DNA of 28,461 bases from the NCBI GenBank assembly GCA_964501525.1, contig CAZCSI010000006.1, positions 1 to 28,461 on the forward strand, written 5' to 3'. The stretch is from CAYLVJ01 sp964501525. GTDB taxonomy: Bacteria; Patescibacteriota; Minisyncoccia; Minisyncoccales; CAYTKG01. Both the position numbers and the translations under genes were made by a program. Below are positions 13,819-22,182 of this stretch, piece by piece. Each line of letters begins with the position of its first letter. The first letter of the stretch is position 1. Under the pieces are notes generated by a model. That model saw nothing but the letters and a program-made list of their open reading frames with translations, did not search any database and had not been told where the DNA came from.

Positions 13819-15741
13819 TTATACATCCAGGTTTTTAACCCCTTTAGCGTGAACCTGAATAAATCTTTTGCGAGGAGGCACCTCTGCTCCCATCAGGCGG
13901 TCAAAAGTGCGGTCCGCTTCTTCTGCATCTTCTATATTTACTTTCCACAGTATCCTGTTCTCCGGATTCATAGTTGTTTCCCAGAGCTGCTCCGGATTCA
14001 TCTCCCCCAGCCCTTTGTAACGCTGCAGGGAAAAGTTTGCTTTTCCTTTTTTAATTTCTTTCACCAGCTTATCTTTTTCTTCCTCAGAATAAGCGTACTC
14101 TATCTTTTTTCCTGCTTTAATCTGGTACAAAGGAGGCTGAGCAATGTAAAGATACCCCTGCTCTATAATAGACCGGAAGTAACGGAAAAACAAAGTTAAA
14201 AGAAGAGTTCTGATGTGCATCCCATCAACATCTGCGTCAGCCATAATAATGATGCGATGATAGCGAAGTTTTTCTATGTTGAACTCCTCCCCAATGGAAG
14301 TACCGAGCGCAATCACTAAAGATTTTAATTCTTTTGATTTTAAAATCCTGTTCAAGCGAGCCTTTTCTACGTTCAGCACCTTGCCTCTCAAGGGCAGAAT
14401 AGCTTGAAACCTTCTGTCTCTTGCCTGTTTGGCTGAACCGCCGGCGCTGTCTCCCTCCAACACATACAGTTCGCACTCTTCAGGTTTGTTGCTGGAACAG
14501 TTGGCCAGCTTACCCGGAAGAGCAAGAAAGCGGGAAATGCCTTTTTTAAACACTGTGTTGCGCGCCTTCTGAGCCGCTTTACGGGCTCGGCGGGCGGTCA
14601 AAGCACTTTCCACTATGGCTCGAGCGTCGCCCGAGTTTTGTTCCAAAAAATCAGAAAATGCCTCAGAAACAACAGAGCGCACTATACCCCGCACCTCTGT
14701 GTTGCCCAGCTTTTTCTTGGTTTGACCTTCAAACTGAGGCTCTTTCACCTTAACGGAAATAATAGCTGTCAATCCCTGCCTGGTATCCCGCCCGTCCAAC
14801 CTCTCAGCCTTCTTTTTAATAAGCTTGTGTTCTTCTGCATAGTCGTTTAGACTGCGGGTCAAGGCGGAACGGAAACCACTTATGTGCGTCCCCCCTTCCC
14901 GGGTGTGAATATTGTTGACAAAACCTTCCTCATAGGACTCGATCTCCTTAGTATAACGCAAGGCTGTTTCCACTATCACGCCTTCTTTCTTTTCTCTAAC
15001 GTAAAAAACATTCGGGTGGCGCACAGGACGGCCGGCTGTCAAGTATTTGACATAAGAAGCGATCCCGCCTTCAAAATAAAAAGTGTACTCCTTTTCTTGG
15101 CCTTCCTTTCTCTGGTCACGGTAAATAATCTCCACCTCGGGCGTAAGAAAAGCTTGCTGCCTGAGTGTTCTCAGAATCCACTGCCAGTTCCACTTGATAT
15201 CTTCAAAAATCTTTTCATCGGGCCGGAAGGTAATCGTGGTTCCGGTAGCATTGCTCTTGCCTTTTTTCTTCAACTTTGTTTTGGGCTTACCCCTGGAATA
15301 TTCCTGCTGATAAGCATAACCGTTTCTCTCTATATCAACCTCCAACTTCTTTGAGAGCGCGGAAACGGCTGCGATCCCGACTCCGTGCAGGCCTCCGGAG
15401 GTAGCGTAAGCCTTGCCTCCAAACTTAGCCCCAGAATGAAGGTAGGTGAAAATCGTTTCTACCGCTGACTTTTTAGTTTCAGGGTGTTTTTCAACGGGTA
15501 TTCCCCGGCCATTATCTTTAACCTTAACGGTGCTGTCCGGTAAAAGGGTAACCTCGATGCGGTCGCAATGCCCTATGATCGCCTCATCTATACTGTTGCC
15601 CACAACTTCTTTAATAAGGTGGTGGAGACCATGCGGACCGGTAGAACCGATATACATAGCCGGTCTTTTCCGGACCGGCTCCAACCCCTTGAGAACCGTA
15701 ATGTCTTTAGCCGTATATTTTACTTTTTTTGATTTTGCCAT
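13819..15741 (-). CDS. gyrB: DNA gyrase (or topoisomerase IV) subunit B
   Basis: ATPase/TOPRIM subunit of a type IIA topoisomerase; 640 residues, the normal short form. GHKL ATPase domain: KRPAMYIGSTGPHGLHHL, catalytic E45 and Mg-binding N49 (EVVGNSIDEA, where the usual Asp before Asn is Gly48), DNGRGIPV and SGGLHGVGIAAVSALS. TOPRIM domain: EGDSAGGSAKQARDR at about residue 430 and DADVDGMHIRTLLLT at about residue 500. The C-terminal QRYKGLGEMNPEQLWETTM is intact. GyrB versus ParE cannot be decided from sequence alone and no gyrA/parC is adjacent. 23 nt after pheT, likely cotranscribed with pheS-pheT. Confidence 0.94.
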   Translation of the reverse strand: MAKSKKVKYTAKDITVLKGLEPVRKRPAMYIGSTGPHGLHHLIKEVVGNSIDEAIIGHCDRIEVTLLPDSTVKVKDNGRGIPVEKHPETKKSAVETIFTYLHSGAKFGGKAYATSGGLHGVGIAAVSALSKKLEVDIERNGYAYQQEYSRGKPKTKLKKKGKSNATGTTITFRPDEKIFEDIKWNWQWILRTLRQQAFLTPEVEIIYRDQRKEGQEKEYTFYFEGGIASYVKYLTAGRPVRHPNVFYVREKKEGVIVETALRYTKEIESYEEGFVNNIHTREGGTHISGFRSALTRSLNDYAEEHKLIKKKAERLDGRDTRQGLTAIISVKVKEPQFEGQTKKKLGNTEVRGIVRSVVSEAFSDFLEQNSGDARAIVESALTARRARKAAQKARNTVFKKGISRFLALPGKLANCSSNKPEECELYVLEGDSAGGSAKQARDRRFQAILPLRGKVLNVEKARLNRILKSKELKSLVIALGTSIGEEFNIEKLRYHRIIIMADADVDGMHIRTLLLTLFFRYFRSIIEQGYLYIAQPPLYQIKAGKKIEYAYSEEEKDKLVKEIKKGKANFSLQRYKGLGEMNPEQLWETTMNPENRILWKVNIEDAEEADRTFDRLMGAEVPPRKRFIQVHAKGVKNLDV

Positions 15742-15764
15742 AGGTACTGCTTAATTCATAATCC

Positions 15765-17840
15765 TTACTTGCGCACCTCCCACCCCTCTTTTTCCAACTC
15801 ACTTGTTATTCGGGTATGAATCTTTTCTATCTCCTCCGGGGTCAAGGTTCTATCAACCGCTTGGTACGCAATATGAAAGGCCAGGTTCTTTTTATCCTCG
15901 GGAAGCTCTTCTCCTTCATAGATATCAAACAAGTCCACATCTCTTACCGTTTCTCCTCCGGCCCTGTTGATCACGTTGAGAACCTCGGCAATCCTAACCT
16001 CTCTCGGAACCAAAAGCGCCAGGTCCCGAGTGGCAATAGGATAAGGAGAGATTGTTTCAAATTCATGCTCTTCAGATGCAAATCTGCGTAACTTATCAAA
16101 ATCAAGCTGAAAAACAACCACCTCTTGTTTTATTTTCTCCGCTTTTTTAATCTCTTGTGATAAAAACCCTATAAAACCGATTTCTTCTTTTCTAAATTTT
16201 ATCTCAGCTGAACGACTCAAATCCCAGGTCTCGGCCTTGCTTTGCTCGGGTGTAGGCTGAACAGCATCGTACCAAACATCAAGGGCAAGCATATTGGAAA
16301 ATAACTCTTCTAAAACACCTTTAGCCTCAAAAAACAGTTCTTGTTTTTTGTTTTTATAGATTTTTTTGTAAGCGTGCGAAGCTCGAGCGCGGGTCAAAAC
16401 CCCTGCCAAGCTTTTTTGTTCCTTAACCCCCTGTTTTTGGGTTATAAAAACCGGACCCAGTTCAAAAATATATACTGACTTGTAATACTTCAAATTATCT
16501 CTGACATTGGCTACCAGGTTGCAAATCAAGCTGGGAGCAAGGTATTGATATTTCCCGCTCAAAGGATTGGCAACCTCTACCAGCTCATCTTTTTTAAAGC
16601 CGAAGAGGTCAGCCTGTTTCTGGCTGATAAAGGAATAATTGTAAACCTCTGTAAATCCGGCGCCTTGAAGAGTATCCTTAGCGTTTTCCTCCCAAAAGAT
16701 ATCAAGGTTTCTGGATGGGGGAACTATCTGCGCTCTGGGAAGGCGTGAATCTATCTTTTCATAACCATGAATCCGACCCACCTCTTCTATCAAGTCTTCT
16801 TTAATGGAAACATCTTTTCTCCAAGTAGGAATTTTTATCTTCAGCTGCCGGCCTTTTCCCTCTTCAACCTCAAAACCGAGAACGGTCAAGATACGAACTA
16901 TCTCTTTTAAGGGAACCTCGACTCCTAAAACAGCTTTTACCTCTTCCGGGTTCAAGCCTACTACGGCTGGGGATACTGGTTGCGGATAACAATCGATACT
17001 CTGACTGACAGGTTCGGCAGAAGCGATCTCCTGATTTAGCTAGGCAGCCCGATGCAGACCCTGTTGTGTCATATTGGGGTCTAATCCGTGCTCAAAGCGC
17101 CAAGAAGCATCCGTCCTTATTTTCAACCTCTGCGACGTATTGCGAATGAGAACCGGGTCAAAGTTAGCTGATTCGAGCACTATTCTTTTTGTTTCCCGGT
17201 CCACCTCGGGCCCCTGACCGCCCTTAATGCCTGCCAGAGCCACCGGCTTCCGGGCATCAGCAATAACCAGCATCTCCGGGCGCAGTTCAACCTTCTGGTT
17301 GTCAAGAGTAACCATCTTTTCTCCATCCTCAGCCATCCTGACAACGATTTTTCCTCCTTCCAACTTATCCAAATCAAAAGCATGAAGGGGCTGACCGGTT
17401 TCCAGCATTACATAATTAGCAGCGTCCACCACATTATTAATAGGCTGCAGGCCGCAACTTATGAGGTTCTTTTTCAGCCACTCGGGAGATTCTTTCACCT
17501 CAACGCCTTCCAGAATGCAGACGCTGTAGCGCGGACAAGAAATTTTATCTTCCACCTCAACTTCTAAAAACTCTTTCTCCTGTTCCGCTCTGTCAGGCTC
17601 TGACTCCGGCATGTTAAGGGTTAGTCCGTCAATGGCAGCGCATTCTCTTGCCAGCCCGATATGAGAGGCGCAATCTCCTGCCCTATTAGGCGTAATCTCC
17701 ACCTCAAGCATAAAGTCGTCCCCAAACTGTTTATAGGCTTCCACCTCAAAAGAGCGTAAGGACAGCTTGTTGCTTAGTTCCTCAATTGGAGGCAGGCCGC
17801 CTTCTATATAGTTTTGAAGCCAGTTGTAACTGAAAAGCAT
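15765..17840 (-). pseudogene. pheT: Phenylalanyl-tRNA synthetase subunit beta, interrupted by one in-frame TAG
   Basis: Beta subunit of PheRS. The reading frame from 17840 to 15765 is open over about 690 codons except for a single TAG at 17042-17040 (codon 267). Before it: MLFSYNWLQNYI, EITPNRAGDCAS, the B3/4 editing domain (GQPLHAFDLDKL, PVALAGIKGG) and RTDASWRFEHGLDP. After it the same frame continues LNQEIASAEPV and then the B5 domain (LNPEEVKAVLGVEVPL), the core, and the C-terminal FDX-ACB domain ending EKEGWEVRK. No frame change is needed. The N-terminal OB tRNA-binding domain is missing: FEVEAYKQFGDDF leads straight to the PNR motif. TAG is one change from CAG (Gln), and RAAQLNQEIA would be a natural helix. 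PheRS is essential, so this may be a base-call error, a strain variant, or suppressed. Confidence 0.92.
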
Positions 17841-17856
17841 AACAAATATTTTTAAA

Positions 17857-18885
17857 CTAAAACTGTTTTAAAAACCTTAAATCACCACTGTGAAACCATC
17901 TTATTTCAGGAATTCTATATCTTATCATGGCTGTACGGTCAATACCCAGGCCGAAAGCGAACCCCTGCCATTCTCTTGAATCCAGACCTGCGTTTTCTAA
18001 AACTTTGGGATGAACCATGCCTGCGCCCATCATCTCCACCCAGCCGGTTTGGGAACAAAGAGAGCAGCCTTCTCCCTGACAGATAACACAACCGATATCA
18101 ATCTCAAAAGAAGGTTCCGTAAAAGGAAAAAAACTGGGACGCAGCCGTATTTCAGTGTCCTTTTTAAAGAAACTAGAAAAGAACTGCTCTACAACTCCTT
18201 TAAAATCCGCTACCGTAACTTCCTTGTCGATCATCAGCCCTTCTAAGTGGTACAACTGAAACTCATGCGAAGCGTCTGTAGCTTCGTGCCGATAAACCTT
18301 GCCCGGCGACACAATTCGAATAGGAGGTTCATGCTGTTCCATGTACCGCACCTGAACCGGAGAGGTGTGAGTCCTGAGCAAAAGGTTTTTTCCTTCCTCT
18401 TTTTCTTCAAGCCAAAAAGTATCCCACATATCCCGGGCAGGATGGTCTTGAGGTATATTCAAGGCGTCAAAGTTATACCACTCTGTCTCCACTTCAGGCC
18501 CTTGGGCAATCTCAAACCCCATGTTTTGAAAGATATCCACCATCTCTCTTTTCACCTGCGTCAAGGGATGAAGATGCCCTCTGCGTATTTTTTCTGAAGG
18601 AAGAGTATAGTCAAAAAATGAACCCTGCTCTTCTATCTTCTCTGCCAATTCTTTTTTTCTTTTTTCAAACTCCTTGTTTAAAACATCTTTAACCTCGTTA
18701 AAGGCTCTACCCAGCTCTTTTCTCTCCTCTTTGGAGGCCTGATTGATTTTCTCCAAAAACAAAGAAAGCTGGCCTTTACTGCCCAAGTATTTCTTGTAAA
18801 TTTTCTTCAACTCGTCTCTGGTGCGACTATTTTCCAGATCCTGTTTGACTGCTTTTTCAAGCCTTTTCAGTTCTTTTTTGTTCAT
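17857..18885 (-). CDS. pheS: Phenylalanyl-tRNA synthetase subunit alpha
   Basis: Catalytic subunit of PheRS, 342 residues, full length. The N-terminal coiled coil (residues 1-90) is followed by the class II core: HPLTQVKREMVDIFQNMGF, DMWDTFW, LLRTHTSPVQVRYM (motif 2 region), FFPFTEPSFEID and GLGIDRTAMIRY (motif 3). A four-cysteine cluster CVICQGEGCSLC precedes GWVEMMGAGMVHP and probably binds zinc or is disulfide-free structural, as in many bacterial PheS. It ends DLRFLKQF-TAG, the normal family end, so TAG stops translation here. 16 nt before pheT. Confidence 0.97.
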   Translation of the reverse strand: MNKKELKRLEKAVKQDLENSRTRDELKKIYKKYLGSKGQLSLFLEKINQASKEERKELGRAFNEVKDVLNKEFEKRKKELAEKIEEQGSFFDYTLPSEKIRRGHLHPLTQVKREMVDIFQNMGFEIAQGPEVETEWYNFDALNIPQDHPARDMWDTFWLEEKEEGKNLLLRTHTSPVQVRYMEQHEPPIRIVSPGKVYRHEATDASHEFQLYHLEGLMIDKEVTVADFKGVVEQFFSSFFKKDTEIRLRPSFFPFTEPSFEIDIGCVICQGEGCSLCSQTGWVEMMGAGMVHPKVLENAGLDSREWQGFAFGLGIDRTAMIRYRIPEIRWFHSGDLRFLKQF

Positions 18886-18900
18886 CCTAACAGTGTCTTT

Positions 18901-18909
18901 ATTTTAACA
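18901..18909 (-). promoter_or_regulatory. Extended -10 for pheS-pheT-gyrB
   Basis: Minus strand TGT-TAAAAT, 15 nt before the pheS ATG; no clear -35. A short ORF MIQRGGL in the preceding leader has no Phe codons, so no Phe attenuator is seen. Confidence 0.4.
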
Positions 18910-19006
18910 TAATCAGCCTCAAAATTAAAGTCCGCCTCGCTGAATCATTTAATTTAACACAATGGCCGCCCTGCCTATCCTTATTTTATACTGTCCAAGG
19001 CCAAGA

Positions 19007-19034
19007 TTGTTTATTTTTTTAATTTTGATAAACT
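19007..19034 (+). promoter_or_regulatory. Candidate promoter for the peptide/ligase pair
   Basis: TTGTTT at 19007-19012, 16-nt spacer, TAAACT at 19029-19034. The short 5' UTR contains overlapping small inverted repeats (GGTC-AAA-GACC and AAAGAC-CA-GTCTTT). Confidence 0.4.
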
Positions 19035-19066
19035 GAAAAAAAGGTCAAAGACCAGTCTTTAAAAAC

Positions 19067-19207
19067 ATGAAATCTTTCAAATTAGTGTTCAAAAAAGACG
19101 ATACTGCAGAAGAGCACACCAAAAAAAGCTGTTTCACTTTAAAAAAGACTGAAATGACTTGCAAGAAACCGGTAGGCTACCAGGACCAAGGGTTCAGGCA
19201 CGACTGA
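19067..19207 (+). CDS. 46-residue peptide upstream of an amide-ligase homologue
   Basis: ORF beginning MKSFKLVFKKDD, with cysteines at 22 and 32 and a C-terminal part KKPVGYQDQGFRHD. It ends 6 nt before the downstream ligase gene, which has no Shine-Dalgarno, so the two are probably translationally coupled. The first half is Lys-rich and could be a leader; the last 14 residues could be a core (T31 at the -2 position and D40 as residue 8 if the core began at K33, the spacing used by lasso peptides). This is a weak, speculative match: the usual core Gly1 is missing and no protease or recognition-element gene is seen. It could also be an ordinary small protein. Confidence 0.5.
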   Translation: MKSFKLVFKKDDTAEEHTKKSCFTLKKTEMTCKKPVGYQDQGFRHD

Positions 19208-19213
19208 CGCCCT

Positions 19214-20830
19214 ATGAGAAAACCATTTTTATATCTTGTTTTCAAGAACAAGACCGTTGAAACTCTTTTTTCAAGGCCAATAGACCAAGTATCGGATTTC
19301 TGGTTAATAAAAGACAGAAACAATTTTGTCTCTCTTAAAAAAAGAGGGAGTTATCCTCTAACTTTTCTGCTTAAACAAGGAGGCGCAATAATACTCGGCT
19401 ATATCGAACCAGAACTTTTTACAGAGTTAGAAGAAGCGGTAAACAAGCAGGAAACCAATAGTTTTGCCTCCTCTCTTCAAAAACAGCTTGACAAAGAGTT
19501 TTTAATTATAATTTTAAGAGAGAATCCCTTTGAGATAAGAATATACAGGGATGCGCTATGCACCATCCCTCTTTTTTATTTTCATGACAACAAAGAGTTC
19601 GCTTTTTCCAATGAGTTCCCATCGCTTCTCCCTTTTGTTGAAAAAAAATCAACTATTGACCTGGATTTCACCACCTTGTCTGAGTATCTGTTGGGTTTAA
19701 CAACCTCTCCCGCCAGGACAGTTCTTGATAAAATAAAGATTATCACAGAAAGAAGCGTTTTTATTGGGAATAAAAAAGGTATAACCATTAAATATCCCGG
19801 AGCACCGAGTCCGGCGCCTGAAATTAACAAAAAAGAAGCTTTTTATCTCTTCCGAAAAGAACTTGAAAAAACCTTATCGAAATACTGGTTCAAAATCAAG
19901 GATCTCCAGGGAATTGGCTTTGAGGTTAGTGGAGGCCTTGACTCAGCAACGGCTCTCGGATTCATCTCTCAGAAAAGACAGCTCCCTTTTAAAACCTTTT
20001 CCATGATATTGCCCGGAGAAAAGGGTCAGGCGCAAAAAAAGAAAATAAATTCTCTTTCTCAGAAATTTAAATCTGAACCTTGCTTTCAACAAATAGAAAA
20101 ATATTACCCGCTTAGAAAACAAAAAGAGTCGATAACTCCTTTTTATCCTTTGAGAGAAATTTACGCTGAAGCTTTGACCGCCCTGGCCCAAGAGGCCAAA
20201 AAAAAGAAAACAGAGGTTATGATAACCGGGATGGGCGGAGATGAGGCTTTCATCCTCGATCCAGGCGAAAAGCTAGGCTATAAGGGGCTGGCAACCGAAG
20301 AAAGACGTAAAAAAATAACCATCCCTTCTTTCTTCAGTCAAAAGTTCAAGGAAAAAATAGACCTGACTCCGAAAAAGTTCCCCGCCCCCGCTGTCCCCTA
20401 TTCCGTATTGGGCGCCAATACGGCACGCAACAACATTTACATAAATTATGACATCTGGCCCGTCGCTCCGCTGGCAGATCCGTACTTCTCTTCTTTATGC
20501 AGAGCTCTGCCCAAAAAAGAAAGAGAAGGGAAAAAGATACTGCGCCGGTATCAAAAAAAGAAAGACTATCCACAGGATGTTTACTCCCCCCAAAAAAATG
20601 AAAACTTTGCCTCCTTTTTTGAAGAAACCCTTAAAAAGAAGGTGAGGTCTTTTTTAGTAAAACTTTTTCAAGACTCATGCCTCGACAAGATGGGCCTCGT
20701 TGAAAAACAAACACTTCTTAAAGAATACGAGTATTATGCTACAAATACAAAGAAGGTTAATCCTCTTTATTTTTACTCTATAGCTGCTATCGAAATAATG
20801 CTCCAGTCACTATCCAGTGAAAAAAGATAA
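19214..20830 (+). CDS. Asparagine-synthetase-like ATP-dependent amide ligase without glutaminase cysteine
   Basis: 538 residues. The N-terminal about 200 residues resemble the Ntn glutaminase domain of AsnB (IRIYRDALCTIPLFYF, EFAFSNEFPSLLPF, TLSEYLLGLTT) but the protein starts MRKPF, not MC, so the nucleophile Cys2 is absent and ammonia cannot come from Gln here. The C-terminal synthetase domain has the PP-loop SGGLDS (239-244) and GMGGDE (339-344), so ATP activation of a carboxylate as acyl-adenylate is likely. This architecture is shared by lasso-peptide cyclases and beta-lactam synthetases as well as by degenerate AsnB paralogues. The adjacent 46-residue peptide is an obvious candidate substrate; that is inference. 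The product is unknown. Confidence 0.75.
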   Translation: MRKPFLYLVFKNKTVETLFSRPIDQVSDFWLIKDRNNFVSLKKRGSYPLTFLLKQGGAIILGYIEPELFTELEEAVNKQETNSFASSLQKQLDKEFLIIILRENPFEIRIYRDALCTIPLFYFHDNKEFAFSNEFPSLLPFVEKKSTIDLDFTTLSEYLLGLTTSPARTVLDKIKIITERSVFIGNKKGITIKYPGAPSPAPEINKKEAFYLFRKELEKTLSKYWFKIKDLQGIGFEVSGGLDSATALGFISQKRQLPFKTFSMILPGEKGQAQKKKINSLSQKFKSEPCFQQIEKYYPLRKQKESITPFYPLREIYAEALTALAQEAKKKKTEVMITGMGGDEAFILDPGEKLGYKGLATEERRKKITIPSFFSQKFKEKIDLTPKKFPAPAVPYSVLGANTARNNIYINYDIWPVAPLADPYFSSLCRALPKKEREGKKILRRYQKKKDYPQDVYSPQKNENFASFFEETLKKKVRSFLVKLFQDSCLDKMGLVEKQTLLKEYEYYATNTKKVNPLYFYSIAAIEIMLQSLSSEKR

Positions 20831-20853
20831 AGTAAAGCATGGTAAATTTTAAA

Positions 20854-20875
20854 AGCGGGCCCGGACGAGCCCGCT
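20854..20875. terminator. GC-rich hairpin after the ligase gene
   Basis: AGCGGGC / GCCCGCT, 7-bp stem with an 8-nt loop. The T-rich flank is on the minus strand (CTTTTAAAATTT), so it mainly serves minus-strand transcripts from the V4R-like gene; the plus-strand side has no T-run. Confidence 0.5.
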
Positions 20876-21048
20876 CAAGTTCTGTATTCAAACCAAAATT
20901 ACTTCTTTTGGACTTCTATAATCTCCGCCCGCATGCTAACCCTTAATCCACAGAATACTCCCTGTCCTGTTTTTCCTTTACTTGCTTCACCGTAATTCTT
21001 TAAAGGAAGATTAGTTCCAAAACACAGGAAAAAATCTTTTTGACCCTG

Positions 21049-21648
21049 CTACCAGGTAACTATAAATTCGTGGTACTGATCGCTCCTGCTTATACATTTC
21101 GTTTCTTCTATTTTAACAGGCCGGCCGCCCAAGGTCATCTTTAAAACACTCTCTAAAAATCCTTTAACATGAAGACAGTGATAAACATGAATCTGAAAGT
21201 CCCTAAGCTGGACCACAGCCCTTCTTTGTTCCGGGTCCATAACTTTTACTTCTAACTTCCCGCGTGTATAATAACGCCTCCAAATCTTAGAAGCATGCTT
21301 GACAACGGTGTTGATAGAAAAAAGATATTTTGTAAAAAACCTCATAATCAACGACGACTTGGCCCCGAATCTTCCCATTTCTTCGAATTTTTTGTCCTGA
21401 AAATCAAATATCTCCTTTGCCAAAATCAGTTCCAGCGCCTCTATGCCCACCGGGTAAAAATCCATAGGCTCTATCTTTTTATACTCAAAAGGGCAGCCAA
21501 GCCTTTTCATCTCCTGTTCCAACCGCTTCAACCCTTCCTCGCCTTTTTCTTTAATAATAAAAGAGCCATGGCTTTTAAGGGCCATACCCCTCACATCTCC
21601 CTCGATGGACATCAGTTTTTCAGCTGACTTCTTAGTTACTTTTTCCAT
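21049..21648 (-). CDS. V4R/heme-NO-binding-like protein
   Basis: 199 residues from the start chosen at 21648 (MEKVTKKSAEKLM). The longer frame begins inside the upstream terminator hairpin, and an extended -10 (21656-21664) ends 7 nt before this ATG. The sequence has GEEGLKRLEQEMKRLG, a helical middle with FTKYLFSINTVVKHASKIWRRYY, and a C-terminal strand-rich part ending EETKCISRSDQYHEFIVTW, which resembles the end of V4R/HNOB ligand-binding domains. The family match is from memory and tentative; no haem or metal ligand can be assigned. After its TAG the frame stays open for another 49 codons (see findings). Confidence 0.5.
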   Translation of the reverse strand: MEKVTKKSAEKLMSIEGDVRGMALKSHGSFIIKEKGEEGLKRLEQEMKRLGCPFEYKKIEPMDFYPVGIEALELILAKEIFDFQDKKFEEMGRFGAKSSLIMRFFTKYLFSINTVVKHASKIWRRYYTRGKLEVKVMDPEQRRAVVQLRDFQIHVYHCLHVKGFLESVLKMTLGGRPVKIEETKCISRSDQYHEFIVTW

Positions 21649-21655
21649 CTTTTTC

Positions 21656-21664
21656 ATATTAACA
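21656..21664 (-). promoter_or_regulatory. Extended -10 for the V4R-like gene, leaderless type
   Basis: Minus strand TGT-TAATAT, 7 nt, then ATG at 21648. This decides the start over the upstream Met codons at 21657 and 21705. Confidence 0.45.
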
Positions 21665-21689
21665 AAAACCCGTTTCAGAAACAACAAAA

Positions 21690-21717
21690 AGAGAGCCCGG
21701 TACATGCCGGGCTCTCT
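21690..21717 (-). terminator. Terminator after the DUF4870-like gene
   Basis: Perfect 11-bp stem AGAGAGCCCGG / CCGGGCTCTCT with a 6-nt loop, followed on the minus strand by TTTTTGTTGTTT. It lies 16 nt after the DUF4870-like stop and separates it from the V4R-like gene. Confidence 0.9.
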
Positions 21718-21732
21718 TCTATTTTCTATCTG

Positions 21733-22095
21733 TTAAACTTTTAGCTTGTGAGCAAACTCACCAATAACCGGCAGCTCTTCTTTCTTTCCTTTAACTACAT
21801 TAACTATCCCCAAGACAGAAAGGACTATCCATGCCACCCACAGCAATCCGCCTACAAGCCATCCCAAAAGAGGTATCCAGGCCACAAATACTGTGGCAAC
21901 TTCTGCCAAGAAGAGCACCATACCCTGCTTAGCGTGAAACTGGCTGAATCCATCTTCTTTGCGTGTCAAGAGAGGTACTAAGAAAAGAATGCCGATATAA
22001 CTAAGAATTGTTATAGCGTCTATCTCGTCTCCTTTGTCCTCTGACATCCCCATAGTCTCTTCTCCCATGGGCTGAGGTTGTGTTGTTTCCTCCAT
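21733..22095 (-). CDS. DUF4870-like (Tic20-like) small membrane protein
   Basis: 120 residues from the start at 22095 (MEETTQPQPMGEETMG); a Met 18 codons upstream is between a strong -10 and the predicted transcription start, so it is excluded. An acidic, Met/Gln-rich N-terminus is followed by membrane segments near ITILSYIGILFLVPLL, MVLFLAEVATVFVAWIPLLG and LLWVAWIVLSVLGIVNVV, with the family-type KEDGFSQFHAKQGMVLF loop between the first two. The DUF4870 family is uncharacterised. Own promoter upstream and a terminator downstream make it a single-gene unit. Confidence 0.8.
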   Translation of the reverse strand: MEETTQPQPMGEETMGMSEDKGDEIDAITILSYIGILFLVPLLTRKEDGFSQFHAKQGMVLFLAEVATVFVAWIPLLGWLVGGLLWVAWIVLSVLGIVNVVKGKKEELPVIGEFAHKLKV

Positions 22096-22151
22096 AATTT
22101 TGTTTTTAAATATTGGCCTTTGAAAACGACCTTTCTTGTTTTTCTTCACCT

Positions 22152-22181
22152 ATTATATCACAAAACCTTATTAAGAAACAA
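22152..22181 (-). promoter_or_regulatory. Promoter of the DUF4870-like gene
   Basis: Minus strand TTGTTT at 22181-22176, 18-nt spacer, TGA-TATAAT with the -10 at 22157-22152. It leaves a 5' UTR of about 50 nt before the ATG at 22095. Confidence 0.55.
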
Positions 22182-22182
22182 T

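Noticed and set aside
16955..16955. A separate gene starting at TTG 16955 for the C-terminal half of pheT
   Set aside because: The frame is continuous with the N-terminal half across the TAG, and a PheT B5-to-end fragment as an independent gene is not known; no ribosome-binding site is present.
18886..19066. Phe-rich leader peptide (attenuator) upstream of pheS
   Set aside because: The only short ORF (MIQRGGL) has no Phe codons and no terminator hairpin follows it.
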